The position numbers and the translations under genes are program-made. The notes under the pieces are model-generated. The model was not told where the DNA came from and did no database searches. It saw only the letters and a program-made list of their open reading frames with translations. Shown one piece after another: positions 9,066 to 17,608 of a DNA stretch of 64,000 bases (positions are counted from its first letter, which is position 1; each line of letters begins with the position of its first letter). This DNA comes from UBA1447 sp964627535. GTDB taxonomy: Bacteria; Bacillota; Clostridia; Oscillospirales; Acutalibacteraceae. Where the stretch lies: positions 62,001 through 126,000 of the forward strand of contig CAZVJW010000005.1 of NCBI GenBank assembly GCA_964627535.1, read 5' to 3'.

Positions 9066-9099
9066 GGGGTTGCTTCAAATGAGGCAACCCCGAATTTTT
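9066..9099 (+). terminator. terminator of the opp locus
   Basis: A GGGGTTGC / GCAACCCC stem with a 10-nt loop is followed by a T run, 25 nt after the binding-protein gene. Confidence 0.85.
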
Positions 9100-9157
9100 C
9101 ATAAAATACTAAATATTAAATTTATATCTTTCTTTGTAAGATATAAATAATATATAG

Positions 9158-9186
9158 TTGTGTTTTAATAGAAATGAAGGTATAAT
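9158..9186 (+). promoter_or_regulatory. putative promoter of the fucosidase gene
   Basis: TTGTGT and TATAAT are separated by 17 nt, 69 bp upstream of the GH29 start codon. Confidence 0.5.
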
Positions 9187-9254
9187 TTTTTTACGTAAGG
9201 CTTCGCGCTTTGCTATAACTCAAAAACTATTAATTTTATGAAAGAGGTAAAATT

Positions 9255-10571
9255 ATGGAAAATCTATTGAGCAAATATGATTATGAGCAACTGACAGCGC
9301 AGACCAGGGACAAGCGTATGGAATGGTGGCGGGAAGCCCGTTTCGGTATGTTTGTGCATTTCGGGTTGTATTCGCATTACGGCCACCACGAGTGGGCAAT
9401 GACGCAGGAAAACATCCCCATCAAAGAATATGAAAAGCTTGCCGACCAGTTCAACCCGAAGCCGGGCGCGCCGAGGGAATGGGCGGCTTTGGCAAAAAAA
9501 GCCGGCATGAAATATATGGTCATGACCTCCCGACATCATGAGGGGTTCAGCCTGTGGGATTCCAAGGCAAACCCGTATAATGCCGTCAACTTCGGGCCGA
9601 AGCGCGATATCGTGCGCGAATTTGTCGATGCTTGCCGCGAGTTTGGCTTGGGTATCGGCTTTTATTCATCCCTGATGGACTGGCATCATCCCGACGGCTG
9701 GCGCTGCGCGTTTGACACCGAAGCGAGAAGACGCTTTACAAAATATATCAGAGATTTAAACACCGAGCTGTTAACCAATTATGGCAAAATAGATATTTTG
9801 TGGTACGATGTTTCCGCGCCGATGGAATCCTGGGAAGGCTGGGATTCATTGGAACTGAACCAGCACATACGTTCCCTGCAACCGGATATTATCATCAATG
9901 ACCGCAGCCATTTGCCGGAAGATTTCGGCACACCGGAAGAGCATATCACCGCCGCTGCCCGGGATTGGGAAGCCTGCATGACCTTTAACGGTTTAAGCTG
10001 GGGCTATGTCGACGCAGCACAGGCTGTGAATTACAGCTACAATGCCCAGCGTATTATCCGCATGCTGCAAACCTGCGCATCAGGCGGCGGCAACCTGCTG
10101 CTGAACATCGGTCCCGCGCCGGATGGTTCCGTCCCTGCAGATGCTGTCGAACCGCTGACTAAGGTCGGCAAGTGGCTGGAGCAAAACGGCAAAGCTGTTT
10201 ACGGCAAGCTGGTTAAAAACAGCGGAGATAACGGAAGCTGGTTCGGCTCAAACGGATTAGCGAGTGCTTCTTCCGACGGCAAGTCGGTTTATCTTTGGAC
10301 ATGGATTTGGCCGACAACCGGTGAAATGGGTATCGGCGGTTACATGACCGCTCCGAAATCCGTTCGCTTTTTAAAGGATAACACCCCGATTGAGTTTGAG
10401 CACAAAGGTCACCGTATTCTGCTCAAAAATATGCCAAAAATATCTCCTGACGAAACAGCGGGGATTACGGTTATCGCGATGGATTTTGACGAAAAACCCG
10501 AGTATATGTTCGCCACCTATTATCCGCAGCTCCACGGCGGCCGCGATGTTGCGGGGGACAATAAGATATAA
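9255..10571 (+). CDS. alpha-L-fucosidase, GH29
   Basis: Retaining alpha-L-fucosidase that removes terminal fucose from glycans, 438 aa. No signal peptide is visible, so a cytoplasmic enzyme acting on imported oligosaccharides is likely. The catalytic barrel shows the family blocks WWREARFGMFVHFGLYS, YMVMTSRHHEGFSLWDS and KIDILWYDVS; Asp185 in the last block is the expected nucleophile. A smaller C-terminal beta-sandwich follows (from about residue 335). The start codon follows AAAGAGGT. It opens a run of sugar-catabolic genes transcribed the same way. Linkage preference and the identity of the acid/base residue cannot be told from sequence. Confidence 0.93.
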   Translation: MENLLSKYDYEQLTAQTRDKRMEWWREARFGMFVHFGLYSHYGHHEWAMTQENIPIKEYEKLADQFNPKPGAPREWAALAKKAGMKYMVMTSRHHEGFSLWDSKANPYNAVNFGPKRDIVREFVDACREFGLGIGFYSSLMDWHHPDGWRCAFDTEARRRFTKYIRDLNTELLTNYGKIDILWYDVSAPMESWEGWDSLELNQHIRSLQPDIIINDRSHLPEDFGTPEEHITAAARDWEACMTFNGLSWGYVDAAQAVNYSYNAQRIIRMLQTCASGGGNLLLNIGPAPDGSVPADAVEPLTKVGKWLEQNGKAVYGKLVKNSGDNGSWFGSNGLASASSDGKSVYLWTWIWPTTGEMGIGGYMTAPKSVRFLKDNTPIEFEHKGHRILLKNMPKISPDETAGITVIAMDFDEKPEYMFATYYPQLHGGRDVAGDNKI

Positions 10572-10618
10572 TCAGTGGTTAGTGGATAGCAGAACGTGAG
10601 TATTCAAGACATGGGTAA

Positions 10619-10688
10619 GTCATTCTGAGGAGTTTACGACGAAGAATCTTGGCTAAACGATAAAATCCTTCGCATTGCTCAGGATGAC
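10619..10688. repeat. GTCATYCTGAG-type palindromic repeat
   Basis: Inverted arms GTCATTCTGAGGAG and CTCAGGATGAC with GAAGAATC / CCTTCG blocks inside. A second, half-length copy lies at 45709-45740. This is a widespread class of bacterial intergenic palindrome with no coding content. Confidence 0.6.
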
Positions 10689-10724
10689 AAACTTCGAAAA
10701 TAAATAATTTAACGGAGGATTTTT

Positions 10725-11015
10725 ATGATTGTAATCGTAGCGAAAAATTTCGTTGCCGATGGCAAAACAGATGAATTCAAAGCATTAACAAAATCATTAA
10801 TTGCCGCGAGCAGAAAAGAAGAGGGCTGTATTTCCTACAGCCTGTTTGAGGATATTCATGACAAAAACATTCTGACCTTTATTGAGGAATGGAAGAGCGA
10901 AGAGGCTATCCAAATCCACAACAATACGCCTCATTTCACCTCAACAGTTCCCAAGCTTGGGCCCTTGACCGCAAAACCGACAGAGGTCAACCTCTATTTA
11001 GTAGTAAGTGATTAG
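10725..11015 (+). CDS. antibiotic biosynthesis monooxygenase (ABM) domain protein
   Basis: Small ferredoxin-like alpha/beta protein of 96 aa, matching a single ABM/YgiN-type domain. It has the opening strand (VIVAKNFVADGKTDEFKAL), a central EEGCISYSLFED block and the EEWKSEEAI helix start, all typical. Members include quinol monooxygenases and general small-molecule oxygenases; others are of unknown function. A ribosome binding site (ACGGAGG) precedes it. It sits between the fucosidase and a flavoprotein, so a role in redox handling of a sugar- or quinone-derived molecule is possible but unproven. Confidence 0.85.
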   Translation: MIVIVAKNFVADGKTDEFKALTKSLIAASRKEEGCISYSLFEDIHDKNILTFIEEWKSEEAIQIHNNTPHFTSTVPKLGPLTAKPTEVNLYLVVSD

Positions 11016-11030
11016 TGGCAGGTTGACCCG

Positions 11031-11067
11031 GAGAAGAGTGACTGCGTCACGAGAAGAAGTCGAGAAG
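11031..11067 (+). repeat. 37-nt GAGAAG hairpin repeat, copy 1
   Basis: GAGAAG-bounded unit with a central GTGA-CTGCG-TCAC hairpin. Copies 2 (11111-11147, minus) and 3 (22886-22922, minus) have the same length and layout, with different but complementary stem bases. Confidence 0.6.
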
Positions 11068-11110
11068 TATTGGAGAACGAGGGTTTTTCTAACAATTCCA
11101 AGCTCCTATT

Positions 11111-11147
11111 CTACTCAACCTCTTTCCGTGCCAAAGGCACACTTTTC
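11111..11147 (-). repeat. 37-nt GAGAAG hairpin repeat, copy 2 (inverted)
   Basis: Read on the minus strand it has the same frame as copy 1 with stem GTGC-CTTTG-GCAC. With copy 1 it forms a larger palindrome filling the gap between the ABM gene and the flavoprotein gene. Confidence 0.55.
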
Positions 11148-11179
11148 AACTTCTTCTCAATACAGAAAGGATTTACACC

Positions 11180-11815
11180 ATGAAAGTCATCGCATTTATC
11201 GGCAGCCCGAATAAACAGGGCAACACATATTATGCGTTAAAATTAGTATTAACCGAGCTCGAAAAAGAAGGCATCGAAACGGAAATAGTTCAGGTCGGCG
11301 GAAAGACAATCAAAGGTTGTCTCGGCTGCGGAAGCTGCGGGAGAAAAAAGGATGAAAAATGCGTCCTGCCGGGTGATGAAGTAAACGAGTGGATTCAGAA
11401 AATTAAACATGCAGACGGTGTACTTTTTGGCTCACCCGTACATTATTCGGCAATTGCGGCAGATATGAAAGCGTTTTTGGACAGAGCTTTCTTTGTTCAG
11501 GGCGGTAACGGCAGAATGTTCCGGCACAAGGTCGGGGCCGCACTTGTTGCCGTAAGGCGCTCCGGCGGGGTTGCCACCTTTGACCAGCTGAATAATTACC
11601 TGAATTGTTCGGAAATGCTGATGCCAACCTCAAACTATTGGAATGTTATCCACGGTGCGAGGCCGGGCGAGGTTTTGCAGGATACCGAGGGCGTACAGGT
11701 AATGAGTCTGCTCGGCAAGAACATGGCCTGGCTGATGAAGCTTGTCGAAAACGGAAAGAGCTCTATAAAAGAACCCGCAAAAGAAGACAAAATTTTTATG
11801 AATTTTATTCACTGA
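11180..11815 (+). CDS. NADPH-dependent FMN reductase / iron-sulfur flavoprotein-like
   Basis: Flavodoxin-fold FMN reductase of 211 aa. The N-terminal FMN phosphate loop (GSPNKQGNTYYALK) is followed by the cysteine run KGCLGCGSCGRKKDEKC, characteristic of the iron-sulfur flavoprotein-type branch. GSPVHYSAIAADMKAFLDR is the second flavin-contacting block. It probably moves electrons between NAD(P)H and an unknown acceptor in the cytoplasm. It follows the ABM gene and precedes the TPP enzyme by 35 nt, so the genes may be co-transcribed. The substrate is unknown. Confidence 0.85.
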   Translation: MKVIAFIGSPNKQGNTYYALKLVLTELEKEGIETEIVQVGGKTIKGCLGCGSCGRKKDEKCVLPGDEVNEWIQKIKHADGVLFGSPVHYSAIAADMKAFLDRAFFVQGGNGRMFRHKVGAALVAVRRSGGVATFDQLNNYLNCSEMLMPTSNYWNVIHGARPGEVLQDTEGVQVMSLLGKNMAWLMKLVENGKSSIKEPAKEDKIFMNFIH

Positions 11816-11850
11816 AACAAACAATAACTGCTATTTTGAGGAGGCTGCAA

Positions 11851-13644
11851 ATGAAACTGACCGGCGGAGAAATTATTGTCAAATATCTTGTCAAAAAGGG
11901 TGTACCCTATATTATCGGTATCCCCGGGCATGGGGTGATGGGTCTTTTTGACGCTATCAGGAGAGAAGACAAAAACGGAAACATCAAATATATCCAGGTC
12001 AAACATGAACAAGCCGCAACAGCTATGGCAGACGGTTATTACCGCGTCAGCGGCAAAACGCTTGCTTCTTTTTCATCTATCGGCCCGGGCTCGCTCAACA
12101 CCTGCATCGGTCTCGGCACGGCTTATGTTGATTCCACCGCATTTATTCAGCTTTGCGGAGACACGCATGTTCGCATGAAAGGTGTCGGCGTTTTGCAGGA
12201 AATTGAAAAATATCAGGACAGCAACATCCTCCGCACGCTGGAACCGCTTTCAAAGCGGAGCTGGCGCGTTGAACATGTGATGCAGCTTCCAAAAATAATG
12301 AAGCGCGCTTTCAACAATATGGAAACCGGCAGAATAGGACCCTGCGCCATTACGCTGCCGATGGATGTTCAGTGCGAATTTCTCGATGTTACGGAAGAAC
12401 AGATGAAGGTTCAGGAGACGCAATCAAAACCGTGCGCCAACCCTGCACAGATTGAAAAAGCCGTACAAATGCTCAAAGCGGCGAAACGCCCGGTAATTCT
12501 TGCGGGCGGCGGCGCGCTCCGGGCAAAAGCAGGCGAAATGATTGAAAAGCTGGCGGAGTTTTCCGGCGCTGCTATTGTTACAACACTTTCGGGCAAGGGT
12601 ACTGTTTCGGAAATTCACCCGAATTACGGCTTTCACACCGGCTCAAAAGGTACGCCTGTGGGCCTTGAACTCTGCAGAAAAGCCGATTTGGTTTTAGCTG
12701 TGGGCACAAGGTTCGCGGATGAAACAACCTGTTCCTACCGCAAAGGAGTTAGCTTCAATTTCCCGGACACAAAGCTTATCCATATCGATATGGACGCCGG
12801 TGAAGTTGGCAAAAACTACAGCGCCGATGTCGGCATAATAGCCGACTTAAACGATGCCCTGACACAAATCATTGCCGCTTTTGGCAGAAAACTCCCGGAT
12901 AACTCAAAATATCTCGATGAAATTGCATCATTAAAAGAAGCGTGGGCGAAGCAGTTAAAAGCTATACGCAATGTAAAAACCGATAAAATCACAATCTCTC
13001 AGCTTATCGGCGAACTCAACGAACATCTGCCCGACAATACAATCATCTCAACTTCTTCTGGCAATACACAGGCGCAGTTATTTCAGGAATATTGCTACAA
13101 AAACCGCTATTGCAACCTGACAACCGGCGGCTTTTCAACGATGGGCTGGGCGGTTCCCGCCGCTTTCGGCGCGAAGCTCGCCTGTCCGGACCGGCCGGTA
13201 ATTGCTTTGGTGGGTGATGGTGATTTTATGATGGTGATGCAGGAGCTTTCCACCATGGTGCAATATGACATTCCTGTAATTATCGTCTTGGCAAACAACT
13301 CCGGATGGATTGCGATAAAAGATTTGCAACAGGATGTTTTGGGCAGCAAAGGAACTTTCGGCAACGATTTTGAAAAAGGCGGCGAAATCTATTCGCCTGA
13401 TTTTGTAAAGATTTCCGAAGCGTTCGGTGTTTATACGCAAAACGTAACCAAGCGGGAAGACATGAAACTCGCGTTGGATAATGCGGTTAAAGCCAACCGT
13501 CCCGCGCTCATTCATGTCGATGTCTGCAGGGAATACCCCTACAGCGGCGGTAAAGCCTTTGGTTGGTGGGATGTGCCCATCCCTGCTTATGACGAAACAA
13601 GGCGCAACGTGTATGAAAACAGCATAAAGGAAGAGACTCTTTAA
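11851..13644 (+). CDS. thiamine-diphosphate enzyme, IolD-like / acetolactate synthase-like
   Basis: Three-domain ThDP-dependent enzyme, 597 aa. The N-terminal PYR domain has the activating glutamate in KHEQAATAMADGYYR. The middle domain (about residues 195-330) is followed by the PP domain with the cofactor motif GDGDFMM ... LANN. The C-terminal GWWDVP ending recalls inositol-pathway trihydroxycyclohexanedione hydrolase (IolD), and the next gene is an Idh-type dehydrogenase, so a cyclitol or sugar-acid route is plausible. Acetolactate synthase is less likely because no regulatory subunit or ilv genes are nearby. The start follows GAGGAGG; an ORF extension upstream overlaps the previous gene and was rejected. 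Confidence 0.82.
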   Translation: MKLTGGEIIVKYLVKKGVPYIIGIPGHGVMGLFDAIRREDKNGNIKYIQVKHEQAATAMADGYYRVSGKTLASFSSIGPGSLNTCIGLGTAYVDSTAFIQLCGDTHVRMKGVGVLQEIEKYQDSNILRTLEPLSKRSWRVEHVMQLPKIMKRAFNNMETGRIGPCAITLPMDVQCEFLDVTEEQMKVQETQSKPCANPAQIEKAVQMLKAAKRPVILAGGGALRAKAGEMIEKLAEFSGAAIVTTLSGKGTVSEIHPNYGFHTGSKGTPVGLELCRKADLVLAVGTRFADETTCSYRKGVSFNFPDTKLIHIDMDAGEVGKNYSADVGIIADLNDALTQIIAAFGRKLPDNSKYLDEIASLKEAWAKQLKAIRNVKTDKITISQLIGELNEHLPDNTIISTSSGNTQAQLFQEYCYKNRYCNLTTGGFSTMGWAVPAAFGAKLACPDRPVIALVGDGDFMMVMQELSTMVQYDIPVIIVLANNSGWIAIKDLQQDVLGSKGTFGNDFEKGGEIYSPDFVKISEAFGVYTQNVTKREDMKLALDNAVKANRPALIHVDVCREYPYSGGKAFGWWDVPIPAYDETRRNVYENSIKEETL

Positions 13645-13668
13645 CATAACATTTAGGAGGATAATTTT

Positions 13669-14883
13669 ATGTCTGCCGTTTCCGAAAAATTAAAAATAGT
13701 GCTTGTGGGCTGCGGAAGAATTTCCACGCTGCACACTCTTGGGTACGAAAACAATCCCGACGCTGAAATATACGGTGTTTATGATAAGGACAAAAAACAC
13801 GCGCTGGATTTTGCCGAAAAATACGGCGTAAAAAAAGTTTTTGACAGTTATGAGCAGGTGCTCGAAGACCCTGCTGTTGTTGCGGTCGAGCTTTTGGTAC
13901 CGCATTATCTGCACTGTGAAATGACAGTACAGGCGTGCGAAGCAAAAAAGCATGTTTCCGTTCAAAAACCGATGGCCATGAATCTTGCCGAATGCGACAC
14001 GATGATTGAAGCGGCCAAAAAAAACGGCGTAAAGCTGAAGGTTTTCGAAAACTTTATATTTTATCCGCCTTATCAGCTTGCCAAAGAAATGCTGGAGAAA
14101 GGCGAAATCGGCGATCCGGTTTCTATCCGATATAAAATGAATACCGGCGATCTCGGCTCGATCAATGCGCCCGGAGCCGCGGCGAGAGCCAAATTGAGCG
14201 GCGTAGATCTGGAAGCCGCCGGACTGAAAGAAACCGGCTGGAAGGTGGACCCGAAATCGTGGGTGTGGCGCATGAATGACACCCTCTCCGGGGGCGGCCC
14301 GCTTGTTTTTGATGACGGTTACCACAAATTCTCCGTCATCATGTATATGTTCGGCGATGTGGAAAAGGTTTCCGCCTGGATAGACAGCACCGCCGTGCTG
14401 CCCGGTATTTTTCAGGACTGCCCCGCAACGGTTATGTGGAAGCATAAAAGCGGCAAACAATACGGTGTGATGGATATAGTCTCTTCCAAGGATATGTATA
14501 TCGGCAGCAAATATTACTGCTGTGACGAACGCATGGAAATTACCGGCTCGCGCGGCATTATTTGGGTTACCCGCTGCACGGCAGAAATGATGCCGACCGT
14601 TGCCCCGGTAGTGATGTACAAAGACGGCAAGCTAACCGAATATTGGGATATGCCGGCCGATTGGGGCGATTCGTTTAAAAATTCCACCCTTGATTTTATT
14701 GATGCGTTAAAAAATGACCGCGAACCGGTTTTAAGCGGCGAAAGAGCCCGCGAGGTGCTTAAATTTTCGCTTGCTACAATAGATTCGGCCAACAAAAACA
14801 CAGAGGTATATCTTGACAGTTACGAGGATAAAAAACTGCAGAAAAGAAAAGGCTTTTTCGGTGCGTTCGGAAAACATTGGTAA
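13669..14883 (+). CDS. Gfo/Idh/MocA family oxidoreductase
   Basis: NAD(P)-dependent sugar or cyclitol dehydrogenase, 404 aa. The Rossmann fold begins at once (KIVLVGCGRISTLHTLGY), with HVSVQKPMAMNL as the family's EKP-like catalytic block (here Gln-Lys-Pro rather than Glu-Lys-Pro). The C-terminal alpha/beta domain has DDGYHKFSVIMYMFG, containing the usual catalytic His. It lies 24 nt after the ThDP enzyme behind TAGGAGG, so the two are probably one transcript. The pairing resembles iolG-iolD, but length and sequence do not fix the substrate. Confidence 0.9.
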   Translation: MSAVSEKLKIVLVGCGRISTLHTLGYENNPDAEIYGVYDKDKKHALDFAEKYGVKKVFDSYEQVLEDPAVVAVELLVPHYLHCEMTVQACEAKKHVSVQKPMAMNLAECDTMIEAAKKNGVKLKVFENFIFYPPYQLAKEMLEKGEIGDPVSIRYKMNTGDLGSINAPGAAARAKLSGVDLEAAGLKETGWKVDPKSWVWRMNDTLSGGGPLVFDDGYHKFSVIMYMFGDVEKVSAWIDSTAVLPGIFQDCPATVMWKHKSGKQYGVMDIVSSKDMYIGSKYYCCDERMEITGSRGIIWVTRCTAEMMPTVAPVVMYKDGKLTEYWDMPADWGDSFKNSTLDFIDALKNDREPVLSGERAREVLKFSLATIDSANKNTEVYLDSYEDKKLQKRKGFFGAFGKHW

Positions 14884-15012
14884 TCTAGATTTTAGAGGTT
14901 AGATATTAGATTTTAGACAACAAATATGGGCATCTACTACTATTGTTCAACTACTGCTCAACGATTGTTAAATTACCGTTAAAAATTGTATTAGGAATAT
15001 AGGAGGTCAACA

Positions 15013-15630
15013 ATGAAAATAGCGGTCATCAACGAGGTGTCCACCCGCGCGAAAAACAAGGATATTTTAGCGGGACTAAAAAAACTTGATTTAGAGGTAA
15101 TAAACATCGGCATGTCGGATGACCCGGCAGAACCGGAACTGTCCTACATCCATACCGGTTTTATGGCGGGTGCTGTGTTAAATCTGGGGCTGGCCGATAT
15201 GGTCATCGGCGGCTGCGGTACCGGACAGGGGTTTTTAATCTCCGCCATGCAGTACCCCAATGTTTACTGCGGCCTGATTATCGACCCGGTGGATGCTTTT
15301 TTGTTTTCGCAGATTAACGCCGGCAACTGCGTTTCCCTTCCCATGAACAAGGGGTACGGCTGGGCGGGGGAACTTAATTTGGCATATATCTTTGAAAAGC
15401 TTTTTATAAAAAAACCCGGTTCGGGTTATCCGCCCGAGCGAGCGGAATTCCAGAATATCAGCCGCAATCTTTTAAAAGGTGTGAACCAGGCCACCCATAA
15501 AACCTTTCCGGAAACGCTGGGAGTGTTGGACAAATCGATTATTAAAACGGCTCTTTCGCACAAGCCGTTTTATGACCTTGTTAAATCGCATAACCCGGCG
15601 GGGCTGGAGAATTTAATCAGAGGATTATAA
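15013..15630 (+). CDS. RpiB/LacA/LacB family sugar-phosphate isomerase
   Basis: Protein of 205 aa in the ribose-5-phosphate isomerase B / galactose-6-phosphate isomerase family. It opens with MKIAVINEVSTRAKNKDILAG and carries the conserved glycine-rich GGCGTGQGFLISA loop; standard RpiB has Cys at the catalytic position in GTG-type loops, and a Cys is present here too. It is about 55 residues longer than RpiB (about 150 aa) because of a C-terminal extension. The RBS is AGGAGGT. With the upstream dehydrogenase and ThDP enzyme it suggests conversion of an unusual sugar to a central phosphate intermediate. Confidence 0.8.
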   Translation: MKIAVINEVSTRAKNKDILAGLKKLDLEVINIGMSDDPAEPELSYIHTGFMAGAVLNLGLADMVIGGCGTGQGFLISAMQYPNVYCGLIIDPVDAFLFSQINAGNCVSLPMNKGYGWAGELNLAYIFEKLFIKKPGSGYPPERAEFQNISRNLLKGVNQATHKTFPETLGVLDKSIIKTALSHKPFYDLVKSHNPAGLENLIRGL

Positions 15631-15685
15631 TGATTATTATATTCAGCACAGGCGCGGAAAACCAAAATAACGGGAGGGTAATGAC

Positions 15686-17566
15686 ATGACATTTGTTCAA
15701 ATCATCTCCAGCGTACTCGCTCTTCTTCAGTTCGTGGGCATTTCCCTGAATGTGGTTCCGTTCGAAAAGAAAGTCAATTACGGCGGCACCCCGACTGTCG
15801 AGACAGTAGTCACCGAATGGCTGAAGCTAATCGAAAACAATAACAGTGATTATGTTATCGTTCACGGTTCTTCGGCGAGCGCTTCCGAAGTAACGGCGGC
15901 AACCGAATTGCAAAGCTACTTGGCGCAAATCAGCGGCGAAACCTTGCAAATCTTCACCGACGACAGAGCCCCGCAGCCAAAAGAAATAATTGTCGGCAAA
16001 ACAAAAAGAGAAGACGCCAAAAGCTACACCATTGACCGCGCGGCTCTCGGTGACGATGGCTTTAGGCTTTTAGTCGTCGGTGAAAAACTTGTTATCGCCG
16101 GCGGTGAGCTGAGAGGTACGCTCTACGGGGTTTATACCTTCCTTGAAGAACAGTTGGGCTGCCGATGGTTCACAAGCGATTTAAACGTTATCCCTGATTT
16201 GAAAACAGTTCAAATTAACGCCAAGCTTGACGATACGCAGAAACCCGCTTTCGCGGCGCGCAACTGCGGCTCCGGCACCGCGGCATGGAATGCGAAGCAA
16301 AAGGGCAATGTTTTCATAAGCAGCGAAGCCTATGGCGGTGGATACAATCATATTACATGGGACGTCAGCATGGATAAATTCGTGCCGGACAGTCTCTTTG
16401 CGCTGCACCCCAAATATTTTACTTACCGTGAGGATACAAAGTTAAACACAATAGCCCATGTGTGCCTTTCCAACCCCGAAGTTTTACAGGTTGCTCTGCA
16501 AAACGCTGAAACATTAATTCAAAACGCCGCACCGGGGCAAACTATTCTGCATATAGGTCAAAAGGATAACCAGGACTATTGCCAGTGTCCTACCTGCAAG
16601 GCGCTTTATGAAAAATATGGCAGCCTTTCAGCGACAATTGTGCTGTTCACAAACGCGTTGTCGAATGCTTTAGCGAAGGACCACTCGAATATCACCTACA
16701 CGTTTTTTGCCTATCTTGACACCGAAGTGCCGCCGGTCGGCCTAAAGTGCAATGCCAATGTAACACCGGTATTTTGCCCGATAAACCTCTGTTATGCGCA
16801 TCCGATAACGGAGTGCGGTAACGAGGACGGTTCTCAGAATGAGACCTTTGATTACAGATTTTCCAAGCACGAACCCCGTTATGCGGAATACTTAAAGGGA
16901 TGGGGGGACTCGAGCGAAAAGATTTATGTTTATAACTATACCGTCAATTTCCTGAATTATCTTCAGTTTGCCGCTAACCTGCAGACTTTAGCTCCGGACT
17001 TTCAATTCTACAGCCAAAACAAGGTGACGGGTATTTACTACAACTGCGGTGGCGGGCACAGCACGGCTGCCTTCAATGACCTGCGCAACTATCTTATTGC
17101 GAAGGTGATGTGGAACCCGAATTGCGATGTGGAGCATTGCATGGATGAATTTATGGCAGCATACTATGGGGATGCCGCGCCGTTTATTAAAGAATATATA
17201 AACTATGTTACAGCAAAAGTCATCGCAACAACCCACGATTTCATTATGGAATGGCACTACCAAACCGCGGTTATGACCAACAAAGAAGTACGCACCCTTG
17301 ACAGCCTTTGGGATAAGGCAGAAGCGGCGAACCTGACAGACAACCAGCGCTTCAGAGTGGAAACCGGCAGGCTCTCCTTCCAATACTACAAGGCCAATCT
17401 GTTCCGCGGCGAATTCAACATCTTGAATCCTTTCCGCGGTGTGCTCAACGAGAAGCTGTATGATGACTTGAAAACTCACGGCATCACCATGATCTGCGGC
17501 TTTACCCCAATGCCTGCCAAAGAGGACATCAACTTTTTTACATCTAATCCGGTTGATTGGAGATAG
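15686..17566 (+). CDS. secreted DUF4838 domain protein (GH67-like N-terminal domain)
   Basis: Predicted exported protein of 626 aa with an N-terminal hydrophobic signal segment (about residues 3-22). The first domain (about 55-165: ELQSYLAQISG, EIIVGKT, GELRGTLYGVYTFLEE) resembles the small domain that precedes the barrel in alpha-glucuronidases and GH20 enzymes. It is followed by the DUF4838 region with a CQCPTC cysteine motif (C-x-C-x2-C) near residue 295. A paralogue of the same layout lies at 32285-34279. Cell-surface glycan breakdown is the likely role by association; no activity can be assigned. It shares direction with the sugar genes upstream and with a secreted protein 42 nt downstream. 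Confidence 0.8.
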   Translation: MTFVQIISSVLALLQFVGISLNVVPFEKKVNYGGTPTVETVVTEWLKLIENNNSDYVIVHGSSASASEVTAATELQSYLAQISGETLQIFTDDRAPQPKEIIVGKTKREDAKSYTIDRAALGDDGFRLLVVGEKLVIAGGELRGTLYGVYTFLEEQLGCRWFTSDLNVIPDLKTVQINAKLDDTQKPAFAARNCGSGTAAWNAKQKGNVFISSEAYGGGYNHITWDVSMDKFVPDSLFALHPKYFTYREDTKLNTIAHVCLSNPEVLQVALQNAETLIQNAAPGQTILHIGQKDNQDYCQCPTCKALYEKYGSLSATIVLFTNALSNALAKDHSNITYTFFAYLDTEVPPVGLKCNANVTPVFCPINLCYAHPITECGNEDGSQNETFDYRFSKHEPRYAEYLKGWGDSSEKIYVYNYTVNFLNYLQFAANLQTLAPDFQFYSQNKVTGIYYNCGGGHSTAAFNDLRNYLIAKVMWNPNCDVEHCMDEFMAAYYGDAAPFIKEYINYVTAKVIATTHDFIMEWHYQTAVMTNKEVRTLDSLWDKAEAANLTDNQRFRVETGRLSFQYYKANLFRGEFNILNPFRGVLNEKLYDDLKTHGITMICGFTPMPAKEDINFFTSNPVDWR

Positions 17567-17608
17567 CATTTCCGAGAATTAGATTCGAAACAAAAGGAGA
17601 GGTTTGCT

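Noticed and set aside
13690..14460. 256-codon open frame on the minus strand
   Set aside because: Fully antisense to the clear Gfo/Idh/MocA gene, with Phe/Arg/His-rich low-information sequence typical of shadow frames.
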